Source: Bacteroidales bacterium
GTDB taxonomy: Bacteria; Bacteroidota; Bacteroidia; Bacteroidales; UBA932
Reading direction: 5' to 3'
Length of the DNA stretch: 56,870 nucleotides
Assembly (NCBI GenBank): GCA_017454265.1
Contig: JAFTDJ010000052.1
Location: 1 to 56,870, forward strand
Under the pieces are notes generated by a model that saw only the letters and a list, made by a program, of their open reading frames with translations, searched no databases and had not been told where the DNA came from. The number at the start of each line of letters is the position of its first letter. Positions within the stretch are counted from its first letter, which is position 1. Positions 1 through 7,492 of this stretch are shown here, piece by piece. Position numbers and translations under genes: made by a program.

Positions 1-291
1 TGTACCAGGGGTGGCCGCGCGGCAGGGGCGGGACGCCCCTATGAGCGCAATATATATCCACGAACCACCCCGTTGAGTCGAAGGGAAAACATTCCATCAA
101 CTTTGTTAAAATAAATTTTGAAAAGTCTTAGAATACAGGTGGGCCAGTATATCAAGAACTTTACCGGGGAGATGTGTGTGAATCTGGGATGCATAGGTGC
201 GGAAGATAGAAAAACGGGGCCGGAATAATCCAGCCCCAAAGCAACAATAATTCCAGACGGAAACTAATACGGCTTTACGCCTTGCCAGAAA
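1..291. other. Non-coding left edge
   Basis: I see no convincing gene here. A perfect 7-bp inverted repeat (24-30 with 34-40, loop GGA) lacks a T-run on either strand, so it is a palindrome of unknown role. The right part holds the terminator of the lipoprotein gene that follows. A 66-codon minus-strand reading frame across 39-239 has no family resemblance and runs through that terminator, so I did not call it. Confidence 0.5.
210..237 (-). terminator. Intrinsic terminator of the VWA/FISUMP lipoprotein gene
   Basis: Read on the minus strand, GGGGCTGG pairs with CCGGCCCC (one T-G wobble, loop ATTATT) and is followed by G and five T. It lies about 55 bases past the stop codon of the lipoprotein gene at 292, where its transcript should end. 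Confidence 0.75.
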
Positions 292-3200
292 TTATTCTGT
301 GACAGCACGGACAGATAGCCCGTCGGCGCGATAGTGGCTGCTGACGGAGAAGTTTTTGTTTCCGAAGCCAATGCTAAGCCCGCTGTAACAGTTGTCCGCG
401 AAATCCGTTCTGAGGGAGGAGGACCAGTAGGAGCCGACGTTCCCTGGCTCGTAAAGAATCGTGCCGCGCCGATATCCTGTGGGGCGAAGGAAGATTGACT
501 TGTCGGTGTAACCGGACTTATTGCTGGTTACTCTATATCCGCTTTTCCCGTTTTGTGTAGTCCATGTCCATGTGCAATTATTTATCAACTCTGTCCATTC
601 AGCATCTGTAGGCATTCGCCAGTTGCCGCCCCAATTCGCACGGGCTGCGTCGTCGGACAATTCCAATACGGTTCTGTTGTCTACTGTTCCGGCATTGTTT
701 GAAAGAACATACTTGGTAAAACGTCTGGAGCTTTCGTTCCACCACCTATAGCTAGACCACGTATAACCAGCCGTCTTGTCGGATTTCCACACAGGACTGT
801 TTGTGATTGAAAATACATAACCATCCTCATAGTACGGCTCCGTTTCCCCCCATGCGAAGTAATCACCGTACTCCTCGGGAGAAGATGCTCCTACATTACA
901 GGTAGCCCACTTTACTGAGAGTCCGAGATCTACCATTTCATGATTTACCTTGCTTCTTACTGGGCGAATGGGATGACCAAGATAGCGTTGCTCAGGGCTC
1001 CAATACGAGCGAAAAGAGAGAAGTTCAGCTTGTTTAGGACTTGTTGTATTTAATGATGAAGACCAGAATTCATAATTCCAAGCATAATCTCTCACATTTG
1101 ATTCACTCCAATAACCAACCTTTGGCAGAAAAACACTTTTCCCGTTAATCTTGCTGGTTAACTGCATTCCAGGCACACCATTAAGCGTAATCCATGTATA
1201 ATTACAATTATCATATAGTTCGTCTATTTCAACTTTTGTGGGCATTCGCCATGAGCCACCGAGTTGTGTGTGTGCGGCATCGTCGTTGGCCTCCAACACT
1301 GTCTTATTATCCACGTTACCACAATCACTCAATGTATTATACTTGGAGAGTTTCATATTATCATAATAAGTCCCGCTGGTTCTAAATCTATAGTTTTCGA
1401 TAGTAAACGTTTGTTTAGGACTCGTTTCTCCCCATGCAAAATAATAGCCTGAGTTTTCTGGCGCACATGCCCCTACATTCCAGGAGGCCCAATCCACACT
1501 CAGACCGAGGTCAATGGCATCAGGTACTTGGGGGGCATCAGTCACAGACACAACACATTTCGCTGTATGACTTCCGTCATAAGTGGTCGCCGTAATGGTT
1601 GCAGTTCCAACACTTTTAGCAATTACAACCCCCTCCGCATTAACATAGACAACGGCTGTATTATCAGAAGACCAAATGATGTACTTGTTCGTGGAGTTTT
1701 CAGGCAGTACTGTTGCGATAAGCTGCTCAACATTGTCACGGTTTAATGACAGGGCGGTTTTATTAAGCCCCACCGATTTAACTGAAATGTGATTATCATC
1801 AAGAACAGGTCGGATAGGGTAACCACTTCCACGTGTGGCAAAGTTTGTTGCCCAGCAACCATTAGAAGATACACAAAGACATCGAACACAATCAACCGGA
1901 TAATTAATAATGTCCATAGTAGAAGATAAATAATAGCCAGCTGATCCAGCATATGATACTGAGCTGGAATATTTGTTTCCAGTTGCAGGGAAAAAAATAC
2001 TATTCCCGTTTTTTCTGCTTGTCAATAGAAAGCCATTTATTCCGTTCTTTGTGGTCCAAATCATGTCGCAACTGCTCTCTAATTCTTGAAACTCAATGTC
2101 AGTGGGCATGCGAAAGGATCCTCCTAAATTGGCAACAACAGCATCATCTTCAGAATAGAGAACATAATTATTGTCTATTACTCCATGTTCTATTTCAGTA
2201 TTATATTTGGAATACAATGCCTTACCCTCTGCGTCATTGCCAATCCAGTACTTATAATTATCCAAAGAATAGCTATTCTTTGGATGCGTTTCCCCCCAAG
2301 CATAATAGTCCCCAAATTCTTCAGGAGCATTTGCCCCTAAATTAACAGCGGCCCATTTGACGGATAATCCAAGGTCTACGGCCGCTTCCAGGACAGTAAC
2401 AGAGCAATATGCCACGTATCCACCATCTACTGTAGTGGCTTTAATTATCGCCGTACCAGCTTTGACTCCAGTCACAGTTCCGTTGCCATCAACTGCCGCC
2501 ACGAAACTATTGCTGCTTGTCCATTTAATGGATTGGTCTGCAGCAGTGGGTGGATTAATAGTAGCAATCAGTGAGGCTTGCCTACCTTCAAAGATTGACA
2601 ATTCAGACTTATCAAGGGATATGCCGGTCACCTCATAAGGATCAAGAGAGGCATTATACAACGTTGCGACAAAGGATTTTGCGTGGCTCTTGAGCGTTGA
2701 GAACTGATTGTCAAGCGAACGGGAGCAATCAAGGTCCAAAAGTACGACAACGGACTGCCGTGTGTGTGTAACAATGATTTTTACATCATTATCCTTGTCA
2801 AACTCGGTGTTTCCCTGCCAGAAGTCGGATGATGAGTGCGCGTACCACCAAGTCCATACTCTGTCTTTGTTGATGGCCGCCCCGCTATCCGGAATGATGT
2901 CTGAGAAAGTGTACGTAATATGGATTCCGTTCACTTTACCTTGAATCGTGCTGCCGCTACCGCAAGTCATTCCATGGTAGGTTACATTGGTCAATGCTTT
3001 AGTGCTGAGATTAAACGTCCCCTCGATATACATGGCCGAGGAAGTTGCACTTGAAGCTCCGTCCAAGGTAATGCGCCACATGGTGCCGTCAGCTTTCCCC
3101 GGGACAGTGAGTTCGAGTTGATACTTGGTTGTGCTGGTTGTCTGGCTAATCTTATCGGCAATTTCCTGGAAGCGGGCATTCACCGATGACATGTCATCCA

Positions 3201-4497
3201 CTTCATAAGCATTACTCTCAGGATAAGCCAGCTTCTTGATATTCTTGCGGAACATCTCTCTTTGCTGAGTCGTATTGACATCATTGCCGGTGAGTCCGAT
3301 TGAATAAGAAGTCAATGGTATTCCGGCATAACTAGAAGTTGCAAGCTTGTTATGGAGGGTCTCAAGACACTCATCATCAGTTGTATAGTTGTCCATCATC
3401 ATGGCAGAACCCATGTCAAGCCCGTCGGTGAAGGTGACAAGAGAGACATTATAGAGATCGTCAGGATACTGAGCCTGCTTTAGGGTGCGAAGAGACTGAT
3501 CAACCGAGTAATAAAGAAGGGTGCCGTTTTTAGTGGTCAGGCCATCGATGAACGCGTCAAAATGTGTCTTGGAGTTGGCGTCCAGACGCTCAATGTCCAT
3601 TTTGTACAGTTCGTCGTTGAACCCGATTATACCAAGATAAAGGCCGCTCTTTGTTCCGCCGCCATGCTGCTCCGGGGCTTCGATTCTGCCATCCAGCAAA
3701 CCCAGATTGAGTATGGTATTTCTTTTAACGGTGAGGGTCTTTGACGATTCAACCGTACCCAGTAAAACGCCGGAGGAATTGTAAAACTCCATTTCAAATC
3801 CGCCCGAGATAGTTCCGGGGAACATGGAAATGAAGTATTCGCCCGCGCCTGACGATGTCAGAACCTTTATTTCATCAATACTGTCTCCTGTTGGAGTAAG
3901 TCCCGATATGTCCGGGTAACCGGAAGAAACTGATACTTTTGCCCTACCGGAAGGAACAGAAGATGCCGGATGGAACAGCACGTAATATATATCGTTGCGC
4001 TGAAGCTTGAACGATATGAGGCTGGTCACATTATAAAACAAAAGATGTCCCGACTCAAGATCATCCGTGAAAGCCATAGAAGCATGTGCGGATGCAAAAC
4101 GTCCGTTTTGCTGAGGCTTGACGAGACCGTCGAGGATAAAAGCACCTCCTGACGGTATTATACTTGCCCCATATGCTGCAGCCACAAAACGGTCATCCTG
4201 GCCAAGTGTAAGTTTAAGATGTGCAGAGGAGCCGCTCACCGAAACCTCCACGTCCCTTTTTTGCATGACCGATTGGGAATAATAGTTAATCACATCCCCG
4301 GCATTCCACTGAACCTTATAACCATTAACCAAAGAAGTTTTTGTATCTTCTTTTGCAAATGATGCCTCAAACTCCCGGGTAACCATCCCGGCGTCTGTAT
4401 CTTCAACAGAGACCTCTGGCATACAAGATGCGAAGGAGAAAGACAACGCTGCCAATACAAGTGTATGGCAAATATGCTTAATGCTATGCCTTACCAT
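292..4497 (-). CDS. Large modular lipoprotein: fimbrillin-like, VWA-like, Ig-like and three FISUMP domains
   Basis: Probable surface-exposed adhesin-like lipoprotein of 1401 residues. The signal peptide ends in a lipobox with Cys25 (FASC). Residues ~36-270 look fimbrillin-like (TSLV...VQWNAGDVI). Residues ~285-455 look like a von Willebrand A fold, with a TFTDG strand near 356-360. A DCSRS motif of the MIDAS form DxSxS sits at 590-594. Two Big_2-type Ig-like domains span ~622-702 and ~905-985. Three FISUMP domains (TIGR02145 type: DLGLSV, FAWGET, GGxWRMPT, PIRPV) lie at ~705-900, ~993-1190 and ~1196-1401. The start overlaps the stop of a 44-codon gene (ATG at 4495-4497, upstream stop at 4491-4493), suggesting coupled translation. 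Domain names come from motif recognition; the ligand is unknown. Confidence 0.85.
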   Translation of the reverse strand: MVRHSIKHICHTLVLAALSFSFASCMPEVSVEDTDAGMVTREFEASFAKEDTKTSLVNGYKVQWNAGDVINYYSQSVMQKRDVEVSVSGSSAHLKLTLGQDDRFVAAAYGASIIPSGGAFILDGLVKPQQNGRFASAHASMAFTDDLESGHLLFYNVTSLISFKLQRNDIYYVLFHPASSVPSGRAKVSVSSGYPDISGLTPTGDSIDEIKVLTSSGAGEYFISMFPGTISGGFEMEFYNSSGVLLGTVESSKTLTVKRNTILNLGLLDGRIEAPEQHGGGTKSGLYLGIIGFNDELYKMDIERLDANSKTHFDAFIDGLTTKNGTLLYYSVDQSLRTLKQAQYPDDLYNVSLVTFTDGLDMGSAMMMDNYTTDDECLETLHNKLATSSYAGIPLTSYSIGLTGNDVNTTQQREMFRKNIKKLAYPESNAYEVDDMSSVNARFQEIADKISQTTSTTKYQLELTVPGKADGTMWRITLDGASSATSSAMYIEGTFNLSTKALTNVTYHGMTCGSGSTIQGKVNGIHITYTFSDIIPDSGAAINKDRVWTWWYAHSSSDFWQGNTEFDKDNDVKIIVTHTRQSVVVLLDLDCSRSLDNQFSTLKSHAKSFVATLYNASLDPYEVTGISLDKSELSIFEGRQASLIATINPPTAADQSIKWTSSNSFVAAVDGNGTVTGVKAGTAIIKATTVDGGYVAYCSVTVLEAAVDLGLSVKWAAVNLGANAPEEFGDYYAWGETHPKNSYSLDNYKYWIGNDAEGKALYSKYNTEIEHGVIDNNYVLYSEDDAVVANLGGSFRMPTDIEFQELESSCDMIWTTKNGINGFLLTSRKNGNSIFFPATGNKYSSSVSYAGSAGYYLSSTMDIINYPVDCVRCLCVSSNGCWATNFATRGSGYPIRPVLDDNHISVKSVGLNKTALSLNRDNVEQLIATVLPENSTNKYIIWSSDNTAVVYVNAEGVVIAKSVGTATITATTYDGSHTAKCVVSVTDAPQVPDAIDLGLSVDWASWNVGACAPENSGYYFAWGETSPKQTFTIENYRFRTSGTYYDNMKLSKYNTLSDCGNVDNKTVLEANDDAAHTQLGGSWRMPTKVEIDELYDNCNYTWITLNGVPGMQLTSKINGKSVFLPKVGYWSESNVRDYAWNYEFWSSSLNTTSPKQAELLSFRSYWSPEQRYLGHPIRPVRSKVNHEMVDLGLSVKWATCNVGASSPEEYGDYFAWGETEPYYEDGYVFSITNSPVWKSDKTAGYTWSSYRWWNESSRRFTKYVLSNNAGTVDNRTVLELSDDAARANWGGNWRMPTDAEWTELINNCTWTWTTQNGKSGYRVTSNKSGYTDKSIFLRPTGYRRGTILYEPGNVGSYWSSSLRTDFADNCYSGLSIGFGNKNFSVSSHYRADGLSVRAVTE

Positions 4498-4625
4498 TGA
4501 AACTCCTCCTGATTATAGTTTTCGTTATCACCGTCAAAACTATCGCAGATCAGAGCGATATCATCCTGTCGGCAGACTGCCGTTACCGGCCGAACATAGC
4601 CGGATTTCTCATTAAGTGTCTTCAT
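4491..4625 (-). CDS. Small conserved-type peptide (44 aa) ahead of a lipoprotein gene
   Basis: A 44-codon ORF begins 19 bases after the stop of the preceding lipoprotein gene and overlaps the start of the next, so it sits inside a minus-strand operon. It has no signal peptide. It aligns without gaps to the 41-codon ORF at 13551-13676: Y-V-x-P, then a Cys exactly 17 residues after the Tyr, then x-Ser, then an acidic, Gly/Asn-rich tail. I recall short ORFs of this general build near lipoprotein genes in Bacteroidales, usually annotated as hypothetical. A longer start at 4673 would run back into the upstream gene, so I prefer the Met at 4625. Function unknown. Confidence 0.65.
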   Translation of the reverse strand: MKTLNEKSGYVRPVTAVCRQDDIALICDSFDGDNENYNQEEFQW

Positions 4626-4644
4626 GTTATAAGGGACTAGACTC

Positions 4645-6975
4645 TCAAAGGCTACTTGAGGGCCCGTAAACATTCACAAATAAATAATCCTCAATAGTTC
4701 CCCAAGCGTACTCAAGGCTAACAGGGATGCGGAGAGTGTAGTCGTCGGCATGACCCATATTATTCTGATAACTGAGCGAATAGTTGGCCATGTTCGAAAT
4801 AGGGGACAGGCTTAAATTAAACACGCCGTTAGGCACGTAATTCCCGCTATTTTTATTTGTTACGCCCAACCATGCATTAGCATTTACAGAACTCAAGAGA
4901 GCATAAGATCCATCAGCCAGAGACTGGTTCGTGGCCACATGATCAAGATCGATGCTGATACTGTTGATACCATAATAGCCGCAGTAATATATGCCGGAAT
5001 ACACACCTTGAACATAGGTATCAGAGGAGCTGTCGTAATAGAATAATCTATAGCCCTGCCAATCCTCGGCACTGAAGAAGCGTCCTAGCTCAATAGAGTC
5101 TCCTCCGCCCGGGATGCCCTCAACAAAATGATTCGTGTTATCGATACTAAAGGTTATCGGGCGCAAGAAACGCACATGGATAGTCATCCTTCCCAGTTCG
5201 GTATAATTGTTATTATTGGAGTCTACATAATACGCAACGAGGTCGACATTGCAGTAGAGAATTCTGCCATTCGGATTTGCATCAGTTGGGTTGCTTGCCC
5301 AATTGATGAGTTGCTTGGACGCATCGTTATAGTTAAAAATAATCTCTCCAGTGCTTTGGTCTGTCATGCTGATAATAGCAGTGTTGTTATAACTAAGTAA
5401 CGTCGAGGACGAACGGGTAATGGCCCTACCGGCTGCTCCCACCCTTGGCTGAATCTGGCTGAACTCATATTTATAATGTATTCGCGAGCACACGCTAGCG
5501 GGAACGGCCGGGCTGACATTGACCGTCACCTGTCCACTGGTCCAATAATTATCAATCTTTATGACATATTGGGCTACATCATCTCCACCATACTCGTTAT
5601 AGGATTGAGGTATGCGGACATTAGTACGTATCGTAGAACCTGCTTCACCATTAACGTCGCCGTACCAGTAGGATGAAAACTTTGTTGCAAACGACGCGGT
5701 TGGTTTGGCCCCGATTTTTAACTTAAAGCCTATGTATATTACATCATTCTTTGCAGACACAAACTGCGCATACAGTGTTTTAGCCGTGCCGGAGCCAAAA
5801 TTATCTTCTTGGGCCTTGGAAAGAGATATAGTAAACTTATCATTTATTGAATCTGAACCGCCATTTTTCTCAAAAATCACAGAACCGCAATCATTGCTCC
5901 CCGTGCACTCTACCATTCCATTCTTGTAGCAATATGTCTTGCCGGCGACCCATGTGAAAGATTCGCGGAAGGCTGCATAATCCATCTGAAGAGTTGTTGC
6001 CATGTAGTTTGAAACAGTGCTCCAGGAAACCTCCCTGCTCCAAGTTTCGAAGAAGTAGGGGTATTCTCCAAAATCAGCGACCTGGTAAGATACAACATAA
6101 GGGGTATAGGCCCGCCATGTCAGGTCGGCATCCGGAGTACTCAAAGAGCCGAATATAGCACGTTTGATTGTAGTTTTGCTCGTGCGATTGTATACTGCAG
6201 TGGAACTGTCGTCTTTTGTAAAGGTCAAGGTAAAACCGTTCTCAAATACGGTCGGCACGAGTACAAAATAGTATGCCTTGCCCACCTGGAGCGTAGTCCC
6301 TTCCGGAGCAGAAAGAGTAATGGTGTCACTTCCCCCGGTTATACCCGCCACTGTTGGTAGTCCATTATCGTCAAAGCACGCAGTGATTGTTCCGGCGATT
6401 TGTTCGCCGGTGTTGCCTTGCAGTGCAACGCTGGTAATTCCAGACTCAGACACTGTAAACTTAATTCCGCCGCAGATGTTGTAAAACGGCATACTCAGGC
6501 CCGTGGAGCGTCCCATCGTGGGAAACAAGTCATCTGCAAACGTGTCTGCGGTCGCAATCTGCTCGGACGGAAGGATTGTGGTAATGGATGTTCCGTCACA
6601 GGAAGCGGAAGCGTTGTACGGATAAACCGCCCAGAAATACTGATTGCCCATACTGACTTCGTTGCCTCCTGTAATCACGCCGATAGAGCCCGTGAACTGA
6701 GCGACCCTGGCGGTTTCTGTATTCTGGGAAGTAAACACATTGCCGCCATCAGAGCCGCTGCCAAAGAATAAACTGATCTGGTCGCCCGGGCTCCAGAGCA
6801 CCGAGCCGTCAGCAGCACGCTCCGTGCGGGTGTTAGGTTCGCCGCTGGTGGCGGTGATGGTAATCTCCCTTTGCAATGCAGCAGGGCTGGTTTCTGCGCC
6901 TTCGGGCTCGGCAACTGTACAAGATGCTGCTAACATCATAATTGCCAATTCAACAAATATTCGGTAACGACTCAT
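4645..6975 (-). CDS. Fimbrillin-like lipoprotein with an unrecognised C-terminal half
   Basis: 776 residues with a signal peptide and lipobox (LAASC, Cys19), so probably lipid-anchored. Residues ~30-290 are a fimbrillin-like module nearly identical to those of the two lipoproteins upstream: EITITATSGEP, RTERAADGSVLWSPGDQISL, ADTFADDLFP, NICGGIKFTVSE. After ~residue 300 the sequence is unrelated to the paralogues and I do not recognise it; it is rich in Tyr, Asn and Ser. A promoter pointing the opposite way begins ~30 bases upstream of the start. The 44-codon gene follows 19 bases after the stop, so this gene, the small peptide and the VWA/FISUMP lipoprotein probably share one transcript. Confidence 0.8.
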   Translation of the reverse strand: MSRYRIFVELAIMMLAASCTVAEPEGAETSPAALQREITITATSGEPNTRTERAADGSVLWSPGDQISLFFGSGSDGGNVFTSQNTETARVAQFTGSIGVITGGNEVSMGNQYFWAVYPYNASASCDGTSITTILPSEQIATADTFADDLFPTMGRSTGLSMPFYNICGGIKFTVSESGITSVALQGNTGEQIAGTITACFDDNGLPTVAGITGGSDTITLSAPEGTTLQVGKAYYFVLVPTVFENGFTLTFTKDDSSTAVYNRTSKTTIKRAIFGSLSTPDADLTWRAYTPYVVSYQVADFGEYPYFFETWSREVSWSTVSNYMATTLQMDYAAFRESFTWVAGKTYCYKNGMVECTGSNDCGSVIFEKNGGSDSINDKFTISLSKAQEDNFGSGTAKTLYAQFVSAKNDVIYIGFKLKIGAKPTASFATKFSSYWYGDVNGEAGSTIRTNVRIPQSYNEYGGDDVAQYVIKIDNYWTSGQVTVNVSPAVPASVCSRIHYKYEFSQIQPRVGAAGRAITRSSSTLLSYNNTAIISMTDQSTGEIIFNYNDASKQLINWASNPTDANPNGRILYCNVDLVAYYVDSNNNNYTELGRMTIHVRFLRPITFSIDNTNHFVEGIPGGGDSIELGRFFSAEDWQGYRLFYYDSSSDTYVQGVYSGIYYCGYYGINSISIDLDHVATNQSLADGSYALLSSVNANAWLGVTNKNSGNYVPNGVFNLSLSPISNMANYSLSYQNNMGHADDYTLRIPVSLEYAWGTIEDYLFVNVYGPSSSL

Positions 6976-7003
6976 ACTGTTTTGAAAATATTTCTCGTAA
7001 AAC

Positions 7004-7034
7004 TTGTATTTATGAAAAAGAGCTTGTACATTTG
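7004..7034 (+). promoter_or_regulatory. Bacteroidetes-type promoter of repeat element, copy 1
   Basis: TTG at 7004-7006, 20 bases, then TACATTTG at 7027-7034, matching the known TTG/TAnnTTTG consensus and spacing. Transcription would start near 7041 on the + strand, against the flanking lipoprotein genes. Copy 2 has the same arrangement and spacing although the bases between the boxes differ. Confidence 0.75.
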
Positions 7035-7097
7035 TGCCAAGATAATACGCGATGCGTTGAGAGATAAGCGCCTCAGATTTGGCATCGAAAAACCATT

Positions 7098-7139
7098 ACA
7101 GAGTATTTCTTCGGGAGAAGCGGTACTCTGTATTTTTTT
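7098..7139 (+). terminator. Terminator-like hairpin in leader of repeat copy 1 (possible attenuator)
   Basis: ACAGAGTA (7098-7105) pairs with TACTCTGT (7124-7131), with an inner CTTC/GAAG stem, followed by A and seven T. It lies about 57 bases after the predicted start of transcription and 65 bases before the small ORF. An alternative hairpin, CTGTAT-T6-ATACAG, would use the right arm and the T-run, so the two folds exclude each other, as in an attenuator. Without antitermination the product would be an RNA of about 100 bases. Confidence 0.65.
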
Positions 7140-7203
7140 ATACAGATGCGCTAACACTTTCGAACCCGCCCATTGGACCCGAATATCTAAAACAAACGTA
7201 ATT

Positions 7204-7371
7204 ATGCGTATTATCTTTACTTCAGACGCCAAATCGGGTCGCGTTCGTATAGAGCTTAGCGAAGAGCAACCCACGGCACTTGCTCCGGCAGAAGAGCGCA
7301 AACAATCTGCCTCCAAACCGGAGAAAGTCCATGTGAGGGCCCACTGGCGACGCCGTCCGGCTAAGCCATAG
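7204..7371 (+). CDS. Small basic protein in repeat copy 1 (55 aa)
   Basis: Small ORF ending in an Arg/Lys-rich tail (HVRAHWRRRPAKP) after a Glu/Ala/Pro-rich middle. Copy 2 encodes a 56-residue version. In the shared core of about 150 bases the copies differ at four sites, three of them synonymous, which mildly favours a translated product. The frame stays open upstream to 6982, but that extension crosses the promoter and hairpin and is not listed for copy 2, so I use the ATG at 7204. I do not recognise the family. The tail suggests nucleic-acid or RNA contact, which is inference only. Confidence 0.45.
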   Translation: MRIIFTSDAKSGRVRIELSEEQPTALAPAEERKQSASKPEKVHVRAHWRRRPAKP

Positions 7372-7415
7372 GCTCTTACGGGCCTCCCGGCCCGTGCTGC
7401 CCGCCATCTGCCAAA

Positions 7416-7448
7416 GAGGGTCGCCCAGTTTATTGCCGGGAGGCCCTC
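7416..7448. other. Imperfect distal hairpin, repeat copy 1
   Basis: The equivalent of the perfect palindrome at 9944-9976. Here the arms (13 bases each, loop TTTATTG) carry one wobble and two mismatches. It lies 44 bases after the small ORF's stop with no T-run. It could be a transcript 3' stabiliser or a weak bidirectional terminator. Confidence 0.5.
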
Positions 7449-7492
7449 CGCGGCTATATCTAGCACTATCGCTTTGCAACACATCATGGCGT

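Larger units (their letters stand above)
7031..7454 (+). repeat. Repeat element copy 1 (structured leader, small ORF, hairpin)
   Basis: About 424 bases nearly identical to 9560-9982. Similarity begins at the -7 box of the + strand promoter and ends just after a distal hairpin, so the conserved unit matches a predicted + strand transcript. Order: promoter; leader with CGATGC/GCATCG pairing; a terminator-like hairpin with T-run; a 55-codon ORF; a palindromic hairpin. The copies diverge in a short patch around the ORF start. It fills the gap between two minus-strand lipoprotein genes. I see no transposase or terminal inverted repeats. Confidence 0.8.

Noticed and set aside
6982-7203. Extension of the + strand small protein to a 129-codon product
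   Set aside because: It begins before the promoter and runs through the terminator-like hairpin; copy 2 shows no matching long frame.
6972-7487. 171-codon minus-strand frame with a partner at 9602-10015, both inside the repeat elements
   Set aside because: The frames overlap the + strand promoter, hairpins and small ORF. In the most conserved stretch half the differences change residues in this frame, against one in four on the + strand, and the two products lose similarity at both ends.
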